DNA from: an uncultured Chitinophagales bacterium
GTDB taxonomy: Bacteria; Bacteroidota; Bacteroidia; Chitinophagales; UBA2359
DNA length: 64,000 nucleotides
NCBI GenBank assembly: GCA_937927195.1
Contig: CALBCY010000094.1
Span: forward strand, 1-64,000
Direction: 5' to 3'
Shown: one piece after another, positions 45,448-55,220 of the stretch
Layout of the letters: the number at the start of each line of letters is the position of its first letter
How positions within the stretch are numbered: the stretch's first letter is position 1
Program-made: the position numbers and the translations under genes
Notes under the pieces: model-generated
The model's input: only the letters and a program-made list of their open reading frames with translations
The model's database searches: none
What the model was told of the DNA's origin: nothing

Positions 45448-45673
45448 AAGCTTGCAGGATTGGAGGTTTTGGGTTTTCGGACGGCCACAGCCCTTCCTAG
45501 CGCTAGTGCGCCAAGTTCGACCTCAGCTTTTGGGACGGCAATGAATCGCCTATTGGTTTCGTTTGGTTCGTTGGAATGTCGTTTTTTGCTTGATTAATCG
45601 CTTGTGCGATAGTTGCTCATGGTGTTTGTTCTTGAGATAATTTGTTTTCTTCGCTAACAGCTAACAGCCTTTC

Positions 45674-46066
45674 CTAACTTCCAAATCCAATCCTGGTTTG
45701 TCCTTTCACTTCTTCAGATTTGCCCTCTAGCATTTCAAGAATTTTATCCAAAGGGGTTCTTACTTTTTTGATTTCTTTTTTGTCAATTAGTTTCCCTTGT
45801 TCGATCAGTTTTAGCCAATAATCACAAGCTTTTAGAGGTTTCAATGCAGATTGAGCTGCGTTGAATAAAACCTTCGGGCTGCTGTTTTCTTTTATCATAT
45901 TGGCGTGCATGCCAATGGCTGTGGCAGATTTCATGAATTCGCCTAAAATATAATTGTTGCTATCAGGGTCAAGCTTTGTTCTCAAATTTACTGCTGTAAG
46001 TGCAAATTGAAAGGAAATTTCCTGAATATCTTTTATCGTTATCTTCATCTTATTTTTTTTTGACAT
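45674..46066 (-). CDS. Four-helix-bundle protein (IVS-like)
   Basis: A 130-residue protein similar in layout to the four-helix-bundle family named after 23S rRNA intervening-sequence proteins: 'FQFALTAVNLRTKLDPDSNN', 'EFMKSATAIGMHANMI', 'ALKPLKACDYWLKLIEQGKL', 'TPLDKILEMLEG'. These small proteins are widespread and of unclear function. The start is uncertain: ATG at 46066 or 46048. The longer frame to 46135 lacks similarity. It follows the DUF389 gene by about 95 bp. Confidence 0.65.
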   Translation of the reverse strand: MSKKNKMKITIKDIQEISFQFALTAVNLRTKLDPDSNNYILGEFMKSATAIGMHANMIKENSSPKVLFNAAQSALKPLKACDYWLKLIEQGKLIDKKEIKKVRTPLDKILEMLEGKSEEVKGQTRIGFGS

Positions 46067-46160
46067 GAAATGTTTGCTTCTAACTATAAGCCAAGTCTGG
46101 GATTTCTGATTTTGGAAAAGATCAACCAATCCCAAAAAAGGAATACCTAAAACCGATTCA

Positions 46161-47549
46161 TCAGTACCTCAATATTGTTAACCCAGAAATCCCATTTTTA
46201 GTTTGCATCCACTCTTTTAATTTCAATTCTGTCTCCTTTAAATTTTTGTTTTTTAAAGCTGTTTGCGACCAAGAAACCAGCAAAACATTTAAACTGTCGA
46301 TGCTTCCTGTTTTGCTATTTTCCAAAGTGGAGGTCAAGGCATATTTTTCCAATTCAGGAAAAAGGATATTCAATTCTTTAGACATTGTAGATCGGGAGAG
46401 ACTGTCACTTTTTAGTGATTCAATTTCATTTTGCAGAATGAGAATTTCTTCATTTTGGCTGGATTGCAATTCATTTACTTCCTCTTCCAATTTTTTTAAC
46501 TGTATGGTTATTTCATCATTGTTCTTAGGTGGGTCTTTTAATTGAATTATTTTGACATCACAATTTCTGTTGACATTGTATTTGTTGAATTCAGATTTGT
46601 ATTGTTCAATCTTTTCATCAGGAATGTAATCTTGCCCAACGATGGTTACGGTGAGGTGATCAGTGGTGTCAGTATCGGCAAATTTCCAATCTACCACATT
46701 GACTCCTTCTTGGTCAAAAACGGTGTTGACATAAGTAGCCATTTGTCTATTTTGGCTAGCAGTGCTTAAAATTTCAGTCAGTTTGAAAAAGCTTGGAATG
46801 ATCAAAAGAACACTAAAAAAGACCATTATCAAAGTTGTTCTTTGTCTTTCCTTTTTGTTGACATAGGATTTGAATGGAAAGCGCAAAACTCGAACAATGA
46901 TGTAGGTTGCCAAACTTACAAAAGTTGAATTTAGGAAAAATAGATAAAAGGAGCCAAGTGCAATGTCCCACTCCATATTGGCAATGCCAAAGCCTGTCAC
47001 ACAAAGTGGAGGAAGTAGGGCTGTTGCAATGGCAACACCCGGAACGGCATTGATGAGGTCTTTTCTTGAGCCTGCAACAATACCTGCTATTCCACCAAAA
47101 AATGCCACCATTACATCAAGGAAAGTCGGACTGGTTCTAGCAGCCATTTCAGACGTTAAACTTCCCAAAGGAGTCATTCCAAAATATAAGATACTGGTTA
47201 GAAGGCTGACAACAATGGCGATCATAAAATGCCTCAGCGAAAGCCAAAGTGTTTTCCGATCATTGATGCCAATTGACATTCCGATGCCCAAAATAGGAGA
47301 CATTAAGGGGGAAATAAGCATGGCTCCAATAATAACGGCTGGGGAGTTGGTGTCTAGGCCAATAGAAGCAATGAAAATGGCGCTGATAAGCAACCAGACA
47401 TTTGCTCCTTTGGTTTCAATATTTTTGTGGATTTTATCGATGGTCCCTTTTCGATCCAGGCCATCCCGCAAATCCAATATATGAGAAAAGAAATAGGTGG
47501 TACTTTCCCACCAACTTTTCTTCTCAGGTTGTGTTGATTCGTTTGACAT
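46161..47549 (-). CDS. DUF389 family membrane protein
   Basis: A 462-residue integral membrane protein. The DUF389 core (about 45-235) has 'WLLISAIFIASIGLDTNSPA', 'IIGAMLISPLMSPILGIGMS', 'VAFFGGIAGIVAGSRKD' and 'IATALLPPLCVTGFGIA' across six or so membrane segments. It is followed by another membrane helix (about 240-258), a periplasmic or cytosolic domain, and a coiled-coil stretch (about 345-385; 'LKKLEEEVNELQSSQNEEIL'). The molecular function is unknown. No neighbour suggests one. Confidence 0.9.
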   Translation of the reverse strand: MSNESTQPEKKSWWESTTYFFSHILDLRDGLDRKGTIDKIHKNIETKGANVWLLISAIFIASIGLDTNSPAVIIGAMLISPLMSPILGIGMSIGINDRKTLWLSLRHFMIAIVVSLLTSILYFGMTPLGSLTSEMAARTSPTFLDVMVAFFGGIAGIVAGSRKDLINAVPGVAIATALLPPLCVTGFGIANMEWDIALGSFYLFFLNSTFVSLATYIIVRVLRFPFKSYVNKKERQRTTLIMVFFSVLLIIPSFFKLTEILSTASQNRQMATYVNTVFDQEGVNVVDWKFADTDTTDHLTVTIVGQDYIPDEKIEQYKSEFNKYNVNRNCDVKIIQLKDPPKNNDEITIQLKKLEEEVNELQSSQNEEILILQNEIESLKSDSLSRSTMSKELNILFPELEKYALTSTLENSKTGSIDSLNVLLVSWSQTALKNKNLKETELKLKEWMQTKNGISGLTILRY

Positions 47550-47615
47550 TTATGGTTACTAAAAGATAAAATTTAATCTGTAATATAAGAACATAAATGC
47601 TGTTGTCCATAGTTT

Positions 47616-48096
47616 TTATTTTATTAGTTTGTCAAATTCTGAAATCCAATTCCAACTATTCAACTCTATATTTTTGAAAGAGATGCCGACCATTCCTGTT
47701 TTTAGGTTTCCAATTATCCGTGTTTGGTATCCTGGCCAAGAGCCAGTGTGGTCCACCATTTTACCGTCAGTGTACCAACCATATCCATAATATGATTAAC
47801 TTCCATCGTTGAGTTCGGTTTGCGTAAATAACAATTGTTTCGAAGATTCAGATAAAACTTTATTCGAATGAATGGCATTGTACCAAAGAAATAAGTCATT
47901 TATGGTCGTTACAACACTTCCATCTCCTTGTATTCCAGACAGATAATTTACTCTATCTATATATTCTGTTTTATTTGACTCTGCATTTGTTGGTATTCCA
48001 TTTTCAATAACATATCCAATCAGGCAATAATCCATTAAATCGCTTGGGTATGAAATGAAAAATTTGATAAAAATACACAAGCAATTATAGCTGTTG
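47616..48096 (-). pseudogene. Serine hydrolase (beta-lactamase-like) remnant
   Basis: Minus-strand frame from about 48080 encodes the C-terminal part of a class C beta-lactamase-like hydrolase: 'GDGSVVTTINDLFLWYNAI', 'LSESSKQLLFTQTELNDGS', then an in-frame TAA (47798-47796). The same frame continues with 'SYYGYGWYTDGKMVDHTGSW' and 'PGYQTRIIGNLKTGMVGISF' to a stop at 47616. The SxxK and YxN catalytic motifs are missing. In another frame directly after dapB (48109-48037) a hydrophobic signal-peptide-like stretch ('VGILATAIIACVFLSNFSF') is visible, suggesting an internal deletion joined start and end of the gene. The gene is dead in at least two ways. Confidence 0.8.
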
Positions 48097-48822
48097 CTAA
48101 AATCCCAACATGTCTTTCATTTTAAAAACTCCTTTCTTTCCTTGAATCCATTCTGCTGCCATTATGGCTCCATCGGCAAATCCATCTCTGCTTGTTGCTG
48201 AATGTTTGATTTCTATTTCATCAATTTTTGAACTGTATTTTATTTCATGCAAACCTTTTACATCGTCCAAGCGATGAGATTTTATGCCCAATTCATCTGA
48301 ATCATATTGATTGCCTTTTACCCATTTTTCTTTGCGATTGAGATTCCAGATAATGTCTTCTGCCAATGTAATGGCTGTCCCGCTTGGACTGTCTTTTTTA
48401 GTTGTATGATGAGTCTCTTCGATTTTTACTTCGTATTGCTCATACTTGTTCATCTTCTCAGCCAATTCTTTATTGATGTGGAAGAATATATTCATGCCAA
48501 TGCTGAAATTTGAAGCGTAAAGAATGCTTTGATTTTGCTCTTTTGCCATTTCAGAAATATACTTTAGTTTTCCATACCAGCCGGTTGTTCCAACCACAAC
48601 TGGGACATTTGCCTTAAAGCATTTTTCAATATTGGCAACTGCTGTTTCTGGAGTACTAAACTCGATGGCTACATCAGCGGCAGAAAGAGCATCGGCACTA
48701 AAAGTATGCGCATTGGCAGAGTCACCTCTCAATATTATTTCGTGTTTTTTGCTGTATTTCTGTTTGATTAAATCATCGATGGTTTGACCCATTTTACCAT
48801 AACCAATTAGTGCAATTTTCAT
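48097..48822 (-). CDS. dapB: 4-hydroxy-tetrahydrodipicolinate reductase
   Basis: Reduces the dihydrodipicolinate precursor with NAD(P)H in the lysine/diaminopimelate pathway, supplying peptidoglycan. A 241-residue protein with nucleotide-binding 'IALIGYGKMGQ' (residues 3-13), 'FSTPETAVANIE', 'VVVGTTGWYGKL', 'YASNFSIGMNIFFHINKELA', and the active-site 'IEETHHTTKKDSPSGTA' with catalytic His and Lys. Length is normal for the short Bacteroidetes form. It belongs to a conserved parA-parB-DUF5683-dapB order, all leftward. Confidence 0.96.
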   Translation of the reverse strand: MKIALIGYGKMGQTIDDLIKQKYSKKHEIILRGDSANAHTFSADALSAADVAIEFSTPETAVANIEKCFKANVPVVVGTTGWYGKLKYISEMAKEQNQSILYASNFSIGMNIFFHINKELAEKMNKYEQYEVKIEETHHTTKKDSPSGTAITLAEDIIWNLNRKEKWVKGNQYDSDELGIKSHRLDDVKGLHEIKYSSKIDEIEIKHSATSRDGFADGAIMAAEWIQGKKGVFKMKDMLGF

Positions 48823-49187
48823 ATAGGTAGATTTTGATGCTAAATTTTAAAGGACAAAGTAATAAGTACAAAATAAAAAGACAACATGTCTCTTGGTATA
48901 ATAATTCTCTTTTGAGTACCAGACATTTTCTCAAATTAAAAAAATAGTTTTATTTTGGTCTTATGACCAAAATCGTGGTTGTTTTTTATGCCTATTAAAT
49001 TAAGCATTTTTGCTTCGTTTCATAAAAGTTCACTAGGTCCTTTGGTGACAACACCAAAGGAAAGCTGAAAACACCAAAGGAAAGCCATGATTTGTCTAGT
49101 ACTCAAAATTCTCTTATAAATGTATTCTGAATTTCTATCTGAATTTCCAATAGCTAAAAGCTAAAGGCCAGGAGCCAAAAGCCAATG
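48823..49187. repeat. Intergenic region with hairpin and repeat copies
   Basis: TCCTTTGGTG (49038-49047) pairs with CACCAAAGGA (49052-49061). The 15-bp right arm ACACCAAAGGAAAGC is repeated at 49051-49065 and 49071-49085. A copy of the AAAGGCCAAAAGCC-type repeat (49148-49186) abuts the stop of the DUF5683 gene and is related to the cluster at 17817-18030. A near-consensus minus-strand -7 box (TTACTTTG, 48861-48854) serves dapB. Confidence 0.7.
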
Positions 49188-50204
49188 TTAAAACTTCAAA
49201 TTCAAAGATAAGCCAAGTTTGTTTCCGTGAAATTCATTTTGTTCAAAATAGGGATTGATGTTGAAGGATAAATCATCATTCATTTCATCCTCAAACTCAA
49301 AAAGGTGCCCGTCGACAGTGGCATCGAGAATATTGGCAACATACCAGATTGTTGTAACAATTATACCTACTTCGAATTTGTTTCTAGAGTTTTCTCGCCA
49401 TTGTAAAAGTGTGTTTCCATCACGTGTTGGGGAATCTGGAATGACGTTTTCGATTGGATAACTGGGATTGTTCCTGTTGATATAAGCATGCGTAAAGGCA
49501 TTCATTTTTCTATAATTGTCTCTGATGTACCAACCTCCTGCAAGCAGCCCACCATAAACTATTGGGATCTTCCAGTATTTTTTATTGTATGCTTGTCCCC
49601 AACCCGGTATAATGGCGGATCTAAAAGCAGACTTAACGGGAGAATGGGGGCGTTCCCTTTGTTTGATCAAATTACTCGTATATGCGTCAAGCAAATTAAA
49701 ACTGTAAACCAATATTGTTCCAGCCAAGGCCATATTGTATTGTCTCTTTGCCTCAATTCTTTTGGTTAAAATTTGTGCATTCGAATCATCAAATGGACTG
49801 ACATAATTCAAAGGATCATTGATTCTGCTGAGATAATCTTCTCGATACAATTTGAAATCTTTTCTGAATCTAACAGTATAGACCAATCCGGTTGTAAACA
49901 TTCCGGCATAAATCGGTGTCTTCCAATATTGTTTGTTGTAAGCTTGCCCAAAACCCGGATATAGTGCAGACCACATAATGGCCAATTGTGGTTTTCTTCT
50001 GTTTATTTTGGGGGCACTACTCGTATCGGTTGCAAGACTGTCTAGATTAACAATCTGAATGGAATCGGTTGGGGGAATGCTGTCCATTTTGATCAACATG
50101 CTGTCCGTTTCCAAACTTAGACTATCTGTTAGACCATCGGTCTGAGCAGTGAGCGTCAGAAGAAAGCAATTACAAATAAAAAGGATGGAAATTTTTCGAA
50201 GCAT
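49188..50204 (-). CDS. DUF5683 domain-containing membrane protein
   Basis: A 338-residue protein: signal peptide, then a Ser/Asp/Thr-rich linker ('TDSMLIKMDSIPPTDSIQ'), then two repeats of the DUF5683 unit: 'AIMWSALYPGFGQAYNKQYW' with 'KTPIYAGMFTTGLVYTV', and 'SAIIPGWGQAYNKKYWKIPI' with 'VYGGLLAGGWYIRDNYR'. The hydrophobic pairs suggest membrane association. Function is unknown, but the gene is regularly found between parB and dapB in Bacteroidetes, as here (113 bp after parB), hinting at an envelope role. Confidence 0.88.
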   Translation of the reverse strand: MLRKISILFICNCFLLTLTAQTDGLTDSLSLETDSMLIKMDSIPPTDSIQIVNLDSLATDTSSAPKINRRKPQLAIMWSALYPGFGQAYNKQYWKTPIYAGMFTTGLVYTVRFRKDFKLYREDYLSRINDPLNYVSPFDDSNAQILTKRIEAKRQYNMALAGTILVYSFNLLDAYTSNLIKQRERPHSPVKSAFRSAIIPGWGQAYNKKYWKIPIVYGGLLAGGWYIRDNYRKMNAFTHAYINRNNPSYPIENVIPDSPTRDGNTLLQWRENSRNKFEVGIIVTTIWYVANILDATVDGHLFEFEDEMNDDLSFNINPYFEQNEFHGNKLGLSLNLKF

Positions 50205-50317
50205 ACTTAAAGAACGCAGGCTGAAATGTGATGGTCAATCTAATTAGCTGTTTTTTAATTGTTTTTAACGGGAAAATCCAATTTTTACAACAGATTCATC
50301 GGCTTATTTAAGATTTA

Positions 50318-51259
50318 CTACTCGTTTCTGAAGATATCAAGAATTCTATTGAAATCACTCTCAGAAACAAATGGAATTTTAAATTCACCTTTTTTCGAAT
50401 TGGGGTTCAGTTTTATATTGATTTTTGTTTCAAATTGTTCTGATAGTTCCTCTTGTACTCTTTTGTATGCAGAAGGCAATGAATTGACTTTGGCTGCTAT
50501 TCCAATATCATCTGTACTTTTATAAGCTTTCACCCTTTGCTCCGTTTTACGGACAGACAATTTTTGATTGATTACTTCTTTGAAGATTCTCAATTGCCCA
50601 ATTAAATCACCTTCCAGACTTAGCAAAGCTCTCGCGTGGCCCATGCTTATGTCTTGTTTCTTAACAGCCAATTGAATTTCAGGTGGTAATTTTAAAAGGC
50701 GCAAAAAATTGGTTACCGAAGAACGTTCTTTCCCAACACGTTCTGAAAGTTCTTCATGAGTCAAACTACATTCTTCTAGCAATCTTTTATAAGAAAGAGA
50801 GACTTCTATAGCGTTTAAGTTTTCTCTTTGAATATTTTCGATCAGGGCAATTTCGAGCATTTCCTGATCATCAGCTTTTCTGATATAAGCAGGAATTTGT
50901 TCTAATCCAGCCAGCTTTGATGCACGCAATCTTCTTTCACCAGAAATAAGTTGATATTTGCCATCGCCCATGGCACGAACGGTGACAGGTTGAACAACTC
51001 CGTGAATGGAAATGCTGTTAGACAATTCCTGAAGGTGTTCATGATTGAAGTCTTTTCTAGGCTGAAATGGATTGACCTCAATGAGTTTGATGTTAATTTC
51101 ACCGATGCTCAGATTGGGCGGAAGATCCTGTAAAGGTTCTACCTCCTTTCGGACTTTATCTTTCTCCTGATAATCGAATTTGGTCTCCGTATTGAGATTG
51201 CCACCTAGCAGCGCATCCAGTCCTCTTCCAAGACCTCTAGTTACTTTTTTCTTGGACAT
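50318..51259 (-). CDS. parB: Chromosome partitioning protein ParB
   Basis: A 313-residue CTP-dependent DNA clamp that loads at parS and works with ParA in chromosome segregation. It has the N-terminal tail 'GLGRGLDALLGG' (ParA-stimulating peptide region), the ParB/Srx CTPase box 'NPFQPRKDF' and 'GERRLRASKLAGLEQIPAYI', the HTH with 'RVGKERSSVTNFLRLLKLPP' and 'SMGHARALLSLEG', and a short C-terminal dimer domain. Its ATG shares one base with the parA stop (TAATG), so the two are translationally coupled. Confidence 0.95.
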   Translation of the reverse strand: MSKKKVTRGLGRGLDALLGGNLNTETKFDYQEKDKVRKEVEPLQDLPPNLSIGEINIKLIEVNPFQPRKDFNHEHLQELSNSISIHGVVQPVTVRAMGDGKYQLISGERRLRASKLAGLEQIPAYIRKADDQEMLEIALIENIQRENLNAIEVSLSYKRLLEECSLTHEELSERVGKERSSVTNFLRLLKLPPEIQLAVKKQDISMGHARALLSLEGDLIGQLRIFKEVINQKLSVRKTEQRVKAYKSTDDIGIAAKVNSLPSAYKRVQEELSEQFETKINIKLNPNSKKGEFKIPFVSESDFNRILDIFRNE

Positions 51260-52050
51260 TATTGAGTTGTTTCAAGTTTTTCTTTAGGATTATTTTTAAG
51301 CATAAGCTCTTTGGCCAGATTTAAGTGGTTGGCTGCTCCTTTGCTATTAATATCGTACATAATAACTGTTTTTCCAAAACTTGGAGCTTCACTTAATCGA
51401 ACATTTCTATGAATAATGGTATCAAAAACAAGTCCTTTGAAATGTCTTTTCACATCTTCAACAACTTGATTGGACAATCTCAAGCGGCCATCATACATGG
51501 TCAATAAAATCCCTTCGATTACCAACCTCGGGTTCAATCTGGTTTGAACGATGGTAATGGTATTCAAGAGTTTGCCCAAGCCTTCCAATGCAAAATATTC
51601 ACATTGTACAGGAATGATGATTGAATCTGCTGCAGTTAAGGCATTTACCGTTATGATGCCCAATGAAGGAGCACAATCTATGATTATATAATCGTATTCA
51701 TCTCGGATGCTTTCAAAGGCGCTTTTCATTATAAATTCTCGCTGATCGTGGTTGATAAACTCGATTTCAGCTCCTACTAAGTTAATGTGAGAAGGAATTA
51801 AATCGAGATTTGGAGAATCCGTTTCCAAAGCACACTCTTGCGGAGTTGCTTTGTTTATAAGGCATTCATAAATGGTTTTGGTTACGATATTGGGATTGAT
51901 GCCAACACCAGATGTTGAATTGGCCTGAGGATCTGCGTCTACAAGGAGCACCTTGTTTTCGAGTACACCAAGACTTGCGGCAAGATTTACAGAGGTGGTT
52001 GTTTTTCCAACTCCACCTTTTTGATTAACTATAGCTATTATTCGTCCCAT
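51259..52050 (-). CDS. parA: Chromosome partitioning ATPase ParA
   Basis: A 263-residue MinD/ParA-type ATPase: deviant Walker A '[20 protein letters not shown]' (about residues 6-25), '[12 protein letters not shown]', '[11 protein letters not shown]' and '[13 protein letters not shown]'. It forms an ATP-dependent gradient on the nucleoid that moves ParB-parS complexes. The ATG at 52050 is preferred over one six codons upstream because it begins directly with the family N-terminus. First gene of the parAB-DUF5683 group. I found no full parS palindrome in the window. Confidence 0.95.
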   Translation of the reverse strand: MGRIIAIVNQKGGVGKTTTSVNLAASLGVLENKVLLVDADPQANSTSGVGINPNIVTKTIYECLINKATPQECALETDSPNLDLIPSHINLVGAEIEFINHDQREFIMKSAFESIRDEYDYIIIDCAPSLGIITVNALTAADSIIIPVQCEYFALEGLGKLLNTITIVQTRLNPRLVIEGILLTMYDGRLRLSNQVVEDVKRHFKGLVFDTIIHRNVRLSEAPSFGKTVIMYDINSKGAANHLNLAKELMLKNNPKEKLETTQ

Positions 52051-52218
52051 TCTGTCTATTCTATTCAAGTTTGAGGAAAAGGTAGTATTATATACTGAGC
52101 GAATAAAGATTTGTCCATTACAGCTCAGAAATTCTGCTGTTTATGTGCAAATTAGTACATCCAAAGTCAGTTTTTCCTAATTCCGATATAAATATAAGGT
52201 AATTTGGCCTTTATTGGG

Positions 52219-52902
52219 TCAAACCTCTATGCTATCGCCAATATTAACAAGGATCAGCTCTTTTCCTTTTTCATTAAATGCCTGTTTGGCCTGATTATGG
52301 TCAATTTTTATAAAGCCAAATGTATCATAGTGAACGCCAATAATTTTATTGCATTCTATAAAATCTGAGGCAATAACAGCATCCTCTATTCCCATGGTAA
52401 AATTGTCTCCTATTGGTAAAATTGCAAAATCAAGTTTGCTCCACATTGGAATCAATTTCATATCCCACGTTAAGGCTGTATCTCCAGCAAAATAGAAACA
52501 TCCTTCATCGTTGTCAATGACGAAGCCAACAGGATTTCCACCATAAGTTCCATCGGGTAAAACGCTGGAATGGACGGCATTGACCATTCTCAGTCTTCCA
52601 AAATCGAAGTTCCAAATACCTCCATGATTCATTGGATGGGATTTTTCATATTTGTGAACCTCATTGTACCAAGTTACGATTTCATAATTCGAAACAATGG
52701 TAGCCTCGTTGGATTTTGCCAATTTTAAAGCATCTTCTACATGATCACCATGACCATGCGAAATTAATATATAATCTGCTTTTATTGAATCAAGGTCAAT
52801 ATGTGAGGCCAGTGTATTGCTTGTTATCATTGGATCAAAAAGTAGTGTTTTTCCTTTTGTCTCAATTGTAAAACACGATTGTCCGTAATAGGTAAATTTC
52901 AT
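52219..52902 (-). CDS. UPF0173-type metal-dependent hydrolase
   Basis: A 227-residue metallo-beta-lactamase-fold protein of the YtkL/UPF0173 group: 'MKFTYYGQSCFTIETKGK', the metal motif 'ISHGHGDHVEDAL', 'NHGGIWNFDFGRLRMVNAVH', 'GCFYFAGDTALTWDM', 'LPIGDNFTMGIEDAV' and 'IIGVHYDTFGFI'. All His/Asp ligands of the HxHxDH type are kept. The physiological substrate is unknown. A -7 box lies 13 bp upstream, so the mRNA leader is very short. Confidence 0.92.
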   Translation of the reverse strand: MKFTYYGQSCFTIETKGKTLLFDPMITSNTLASHIDLDSIKADYILISHGHGDHVEDALKLAKSNEATIVSNYEIVTWYNEVHKYEKSHPMNHGGIWNFDFGRLRMVNAVHSSVLPDGTYGGNPVGFVIDNDEGCFYFAGDTALTWDMKLIPMWSKLDFAILPIGDNFTMGIEDAVIASDFIECNKIIGVHYDTFGFIKIDHNQAKQAFNEKGKELILVNIGDSIEV

Positions 52903-52914
52903 TTTTTTTTATTT

Positions 52915-52922
52915 CAAAGATA
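52915..52922 (-). promoter_or_regulatory. -7 box of the hydrolase gene
   Basis: Perfect TATCTTTG on the minus strand, 13 bp from the ATG. Confidence 0.5.
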
Positions 52923-53073
52923 CAAAACTAATGGCATCAAAAATATGGGATTATATATGAAATAAAATGCTTTATGGAAAATATAAAATGCCTGATCGTT
53001 TCAATGATTGGTTTATTCTTGTTTGACAGGGCTTATATTTTACGAACAACTTTATTCTTAGTATAAGAAAGCC

Positions 53074-53081
53074 TATTTTTG
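53074..53081 (+). promoter_or_regulatory. -7 box of the flavin reductase gene
   Basis: Perfect TATTTTTG, 20 bp before the ATG. A clear -33 element is not seen. Confidence 0.45.
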
Positions 53082-53100
53082 TAGACCAAATAAATAAAAT

Positions 53101-53625
53101 ATGATAACAGTCATTTCTGGAACGAACCGTTCCAACAGTAATACGATAAAAGTTGCTAGAAGATATTTCGAATACTTGGAGTTAAAAGGACAGGAAGTCA
53201 AACTATTGGACTTATGTACATTGCCTGCTGACTTTGTGCATTCCAAAATGTATGGTGAGCCAACAGAAGCATTTCACGAGATAGAGAAACAATTTCTGTA
53301 TCCAGCTGAGAAATTTGTCATGGTCATGCCAGAATACAATGGTAGTTTTCCGGGTATTTTGAAATTATTGATCGACGGATCGGACATTAAAAAGGCATTT
53401 TACTTTAAGAAAGTCAGTCTTACTGGTGTTTCTTCGGGAAGAGCTGGTTGTTTGCGTGGATTGGATTCATTGACCAATATGCTCAACTACATCAAAATGG
53501 AAGTGCTATTAAATAAAATACCTATTTCAGGAATCGGTGCTTTGCTCGGCGAAGATGGAAGTTTTGCACATGAAGCAACACTGCAAGTAATGCATGAACA
53601 AATGGATCAGTTCATTGCGTATTAG
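53101..53625 (+). CDS. NAD(P)H-dependent FMN reductase
   Basis: A 174-residue flavodoxin-fold reductase of the NADPH-dependent FMN reductase family: FMN phosphate loop 'ISGTNRSNSNTIKVARRY' (residues 4-21), 'MVMPEYNGSFPGILKLLIDG' and 'TGVSSGRAGCLRGLDSLTN'. It should reduce FMN or quinone/azo/chromate-type acceptors with NAD(P)H. Single gene. The 190 bp after it hold short degenerate repeats ('ATAGTATTCTAAAC'). Confidence 0.92.
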   Translation: MITVISGTNRSNSNTIKVARRYFEYLELKGQEVKLLDLCTLPADFVHSKMYGEPTEAFHEIEKQFLYPAEKFVMVMPEYNGSFPGILKLLIDGSDIKKAFYFKKVSLTGVSSGRAGCLRGLDSLTNMLNYIKMEVLLNKIPISGIGALLGEDGSFAHEATLQVMHEQMDQFIAY

Positions 53626-53812
53626 TAAATATTAAATTGTATCAAGTAGATACTAGAACATAGTATTCTAAACACAGTATTCTAAATTCTAAACATAGTA
53701 CAGGCTATAAAGTATAAGACAGATTTTTGAAGGACGACCTAGAACGAACCAATTAGCAATCTTAATACTTAATAATTGATACTAAAGGTGAAGCGATTTA
53801 AAAAAGAAAGAC

Positions 53813-55042
53813 ATGAAAGATTTGAAAATAGGAATAATTCGTGAAGGGAAGAAACCTGCTGATTCACGTGTTCCATTGGTTCCAGAACAATGCAAATATT
53901 TAATTGATAAATATCCTTCGATTGATATTGTGATTCAGCCAAGTCCTGTTAGAAGTTATAAGGATGAAGAATATTTGGCATTGGGAATTCCTATGAACGA
54001 AGATTTATCTGATCGTGAAATTTTATTAGGGGTAAAAGAAGTTCCTATCGACCAATTGATTCCTAATAAGACTTATTTTTTCTTTTCTCATACTATAAAA
54101 GAACAAGTTTACAATCGCAAGCTGTTAAGGGCTATCTTGGAAAAGAACATCCGAATGATAGATTACGAAACTTTGGTGAATACCATTGGCAATAGAATCA
54201 TTGGATTTGGCAGATATGCCGGAATTGTTGGTGCACACAATGCTGTTCGTGCCTATGGATTAGGAAGTAAAAAGTTTGAATTAGAGGCTGCCTACAAATG
54301 CAAAGATTTTGAGGCAATCAAGGAAATATATAAGGGCATAGAATGGCCTAATTTTAAAATAGTCAGCACTGGAACGGGTAAAGTTGCCAGAGGTGCTCAA
54401 GAGACATTGAAAGCGATGGGTATCCGAGAGGTAAGCCGTGCAGAATTTGAAACAGAAGAGTTTGATGAGGCGGTTTTTGTGCATTTGACTTACGATAAAA
54501 TGTACAAACGAAAGTCAGATGATGCTTATATTCAAACGGACTTTTTTGAAAACCCTGGTAATTATTATTGCGATTTCAGAAGCATAATGCGCGTAGCAGA
54601 TATTTTCATTAATGGCATTTATTGGGACAACAGAGGGCCTGTTTATTTCACCCAAGAAGACATGGCCGACTCAACCTTTAACATCAAGGTGATTTCGGAT
54701 GTAACTTGCGATATCGCACCAGCTTCTTCTGTTCCTTCTACGCTAAGAGCGACAAAGATTGGAAATGACCTATTTGGGTATGATCCTATAACTGGAAGTG
54801 AAGTTGCAACATTTACACCAGGTAGTATTACCGTTATGTCGGTAGATAATTTACCCAACGAATTGCCGAGGGATGCCTCTTTAGACTTTGGTAAAATGTT
54901 AATGGATTCAGTTTTGAAAGAGCTGACCATAGAAGGAAGCCCTGTAATTGAAAAGGCAACAATAACCAAAGATGGAGAATTAACAGAGCTATTTTCCTAT
55001 CTGCAGGATTACGTTGATGGAGGAGGAGCCGAAGAGGAATAA
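53813..55042 (+). CDS. NAD(P)-dependent alanine/saccharopine dehydrogenase-like enzyme
   Basis: A 409-residue protein of the AlaDH/PNT-N family as found in lysine-forming saccharopine dehydrogenases: 'KIGIIREGKKPADSRVPLVP', 'EILLGVKEVPIDQLIPNKTY', 'FFSHTIKEQ', 'DYETLVNTIGNRIIGFGRYA', the nucleotide fold 'VSTGTGKVARGAQETLKAMG' and 'ISDVTCDIAPASSVPSTLRA'. In Bacteroidetes such proteins are usually annotated as NAD(P)-dependent oxidoreductase. A role in lysine breakdown or synthesis is inferred. It ends 'GGGAEEE'. It precedes the L,D-transpeptidase by 178 bp with short AACAAGTACAATT repeats between them. Confidence 0.85.
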   Translation: MKDLKIGIIREGKKPADSRVPLVPEQCKYLIDKYPSIDIVIQPSPVRSYKDEEYLALGIPMNEDLSDREILLGVKEVPIDQLIPNKTYFFFSHTIKEQVYNRKLLRAILEKNIRMIDYETLVNTIGNRIIGFGRYAGIVGAHNAVRAYGLGSKKFELEAAYKCKDFEAIKEIYKGIEWPNFKIVSTGTGKVARGAQETLKAMGIREVSRAEFETEEFDEAVFVHLTYDKMYKRKSDDAYIQTDFFENPGNYYCDFRSIMRVADIFINGIYWDNRGPVYFTQEDMADSTFNIKVISDVTCDIAPASSVPSTLRATKIGNDLFGYDPITGSEVATFTPGSITVMSVDNLPNELPRDASLDFGKMLMDSVLKELTIEGSPVIEKATITKDGELTELFSYLQDYVDGGGAEEE

Positions 55043-55220
55043 TGCATATAGGAGAACAAAGCAGGAAGTAGACAAAAACAAGGACACAGAAGAAAGAAAC
55101 AAGTACAATTAACAAGTACAATTAACAATTGCCAATTGGCAAGTACAGGGTACTGTGAAATCTTTGGACTATATACTTTATACTAAAAACTAAAAGCTAA
55201 GCGATTTAATACTTAAGAAC

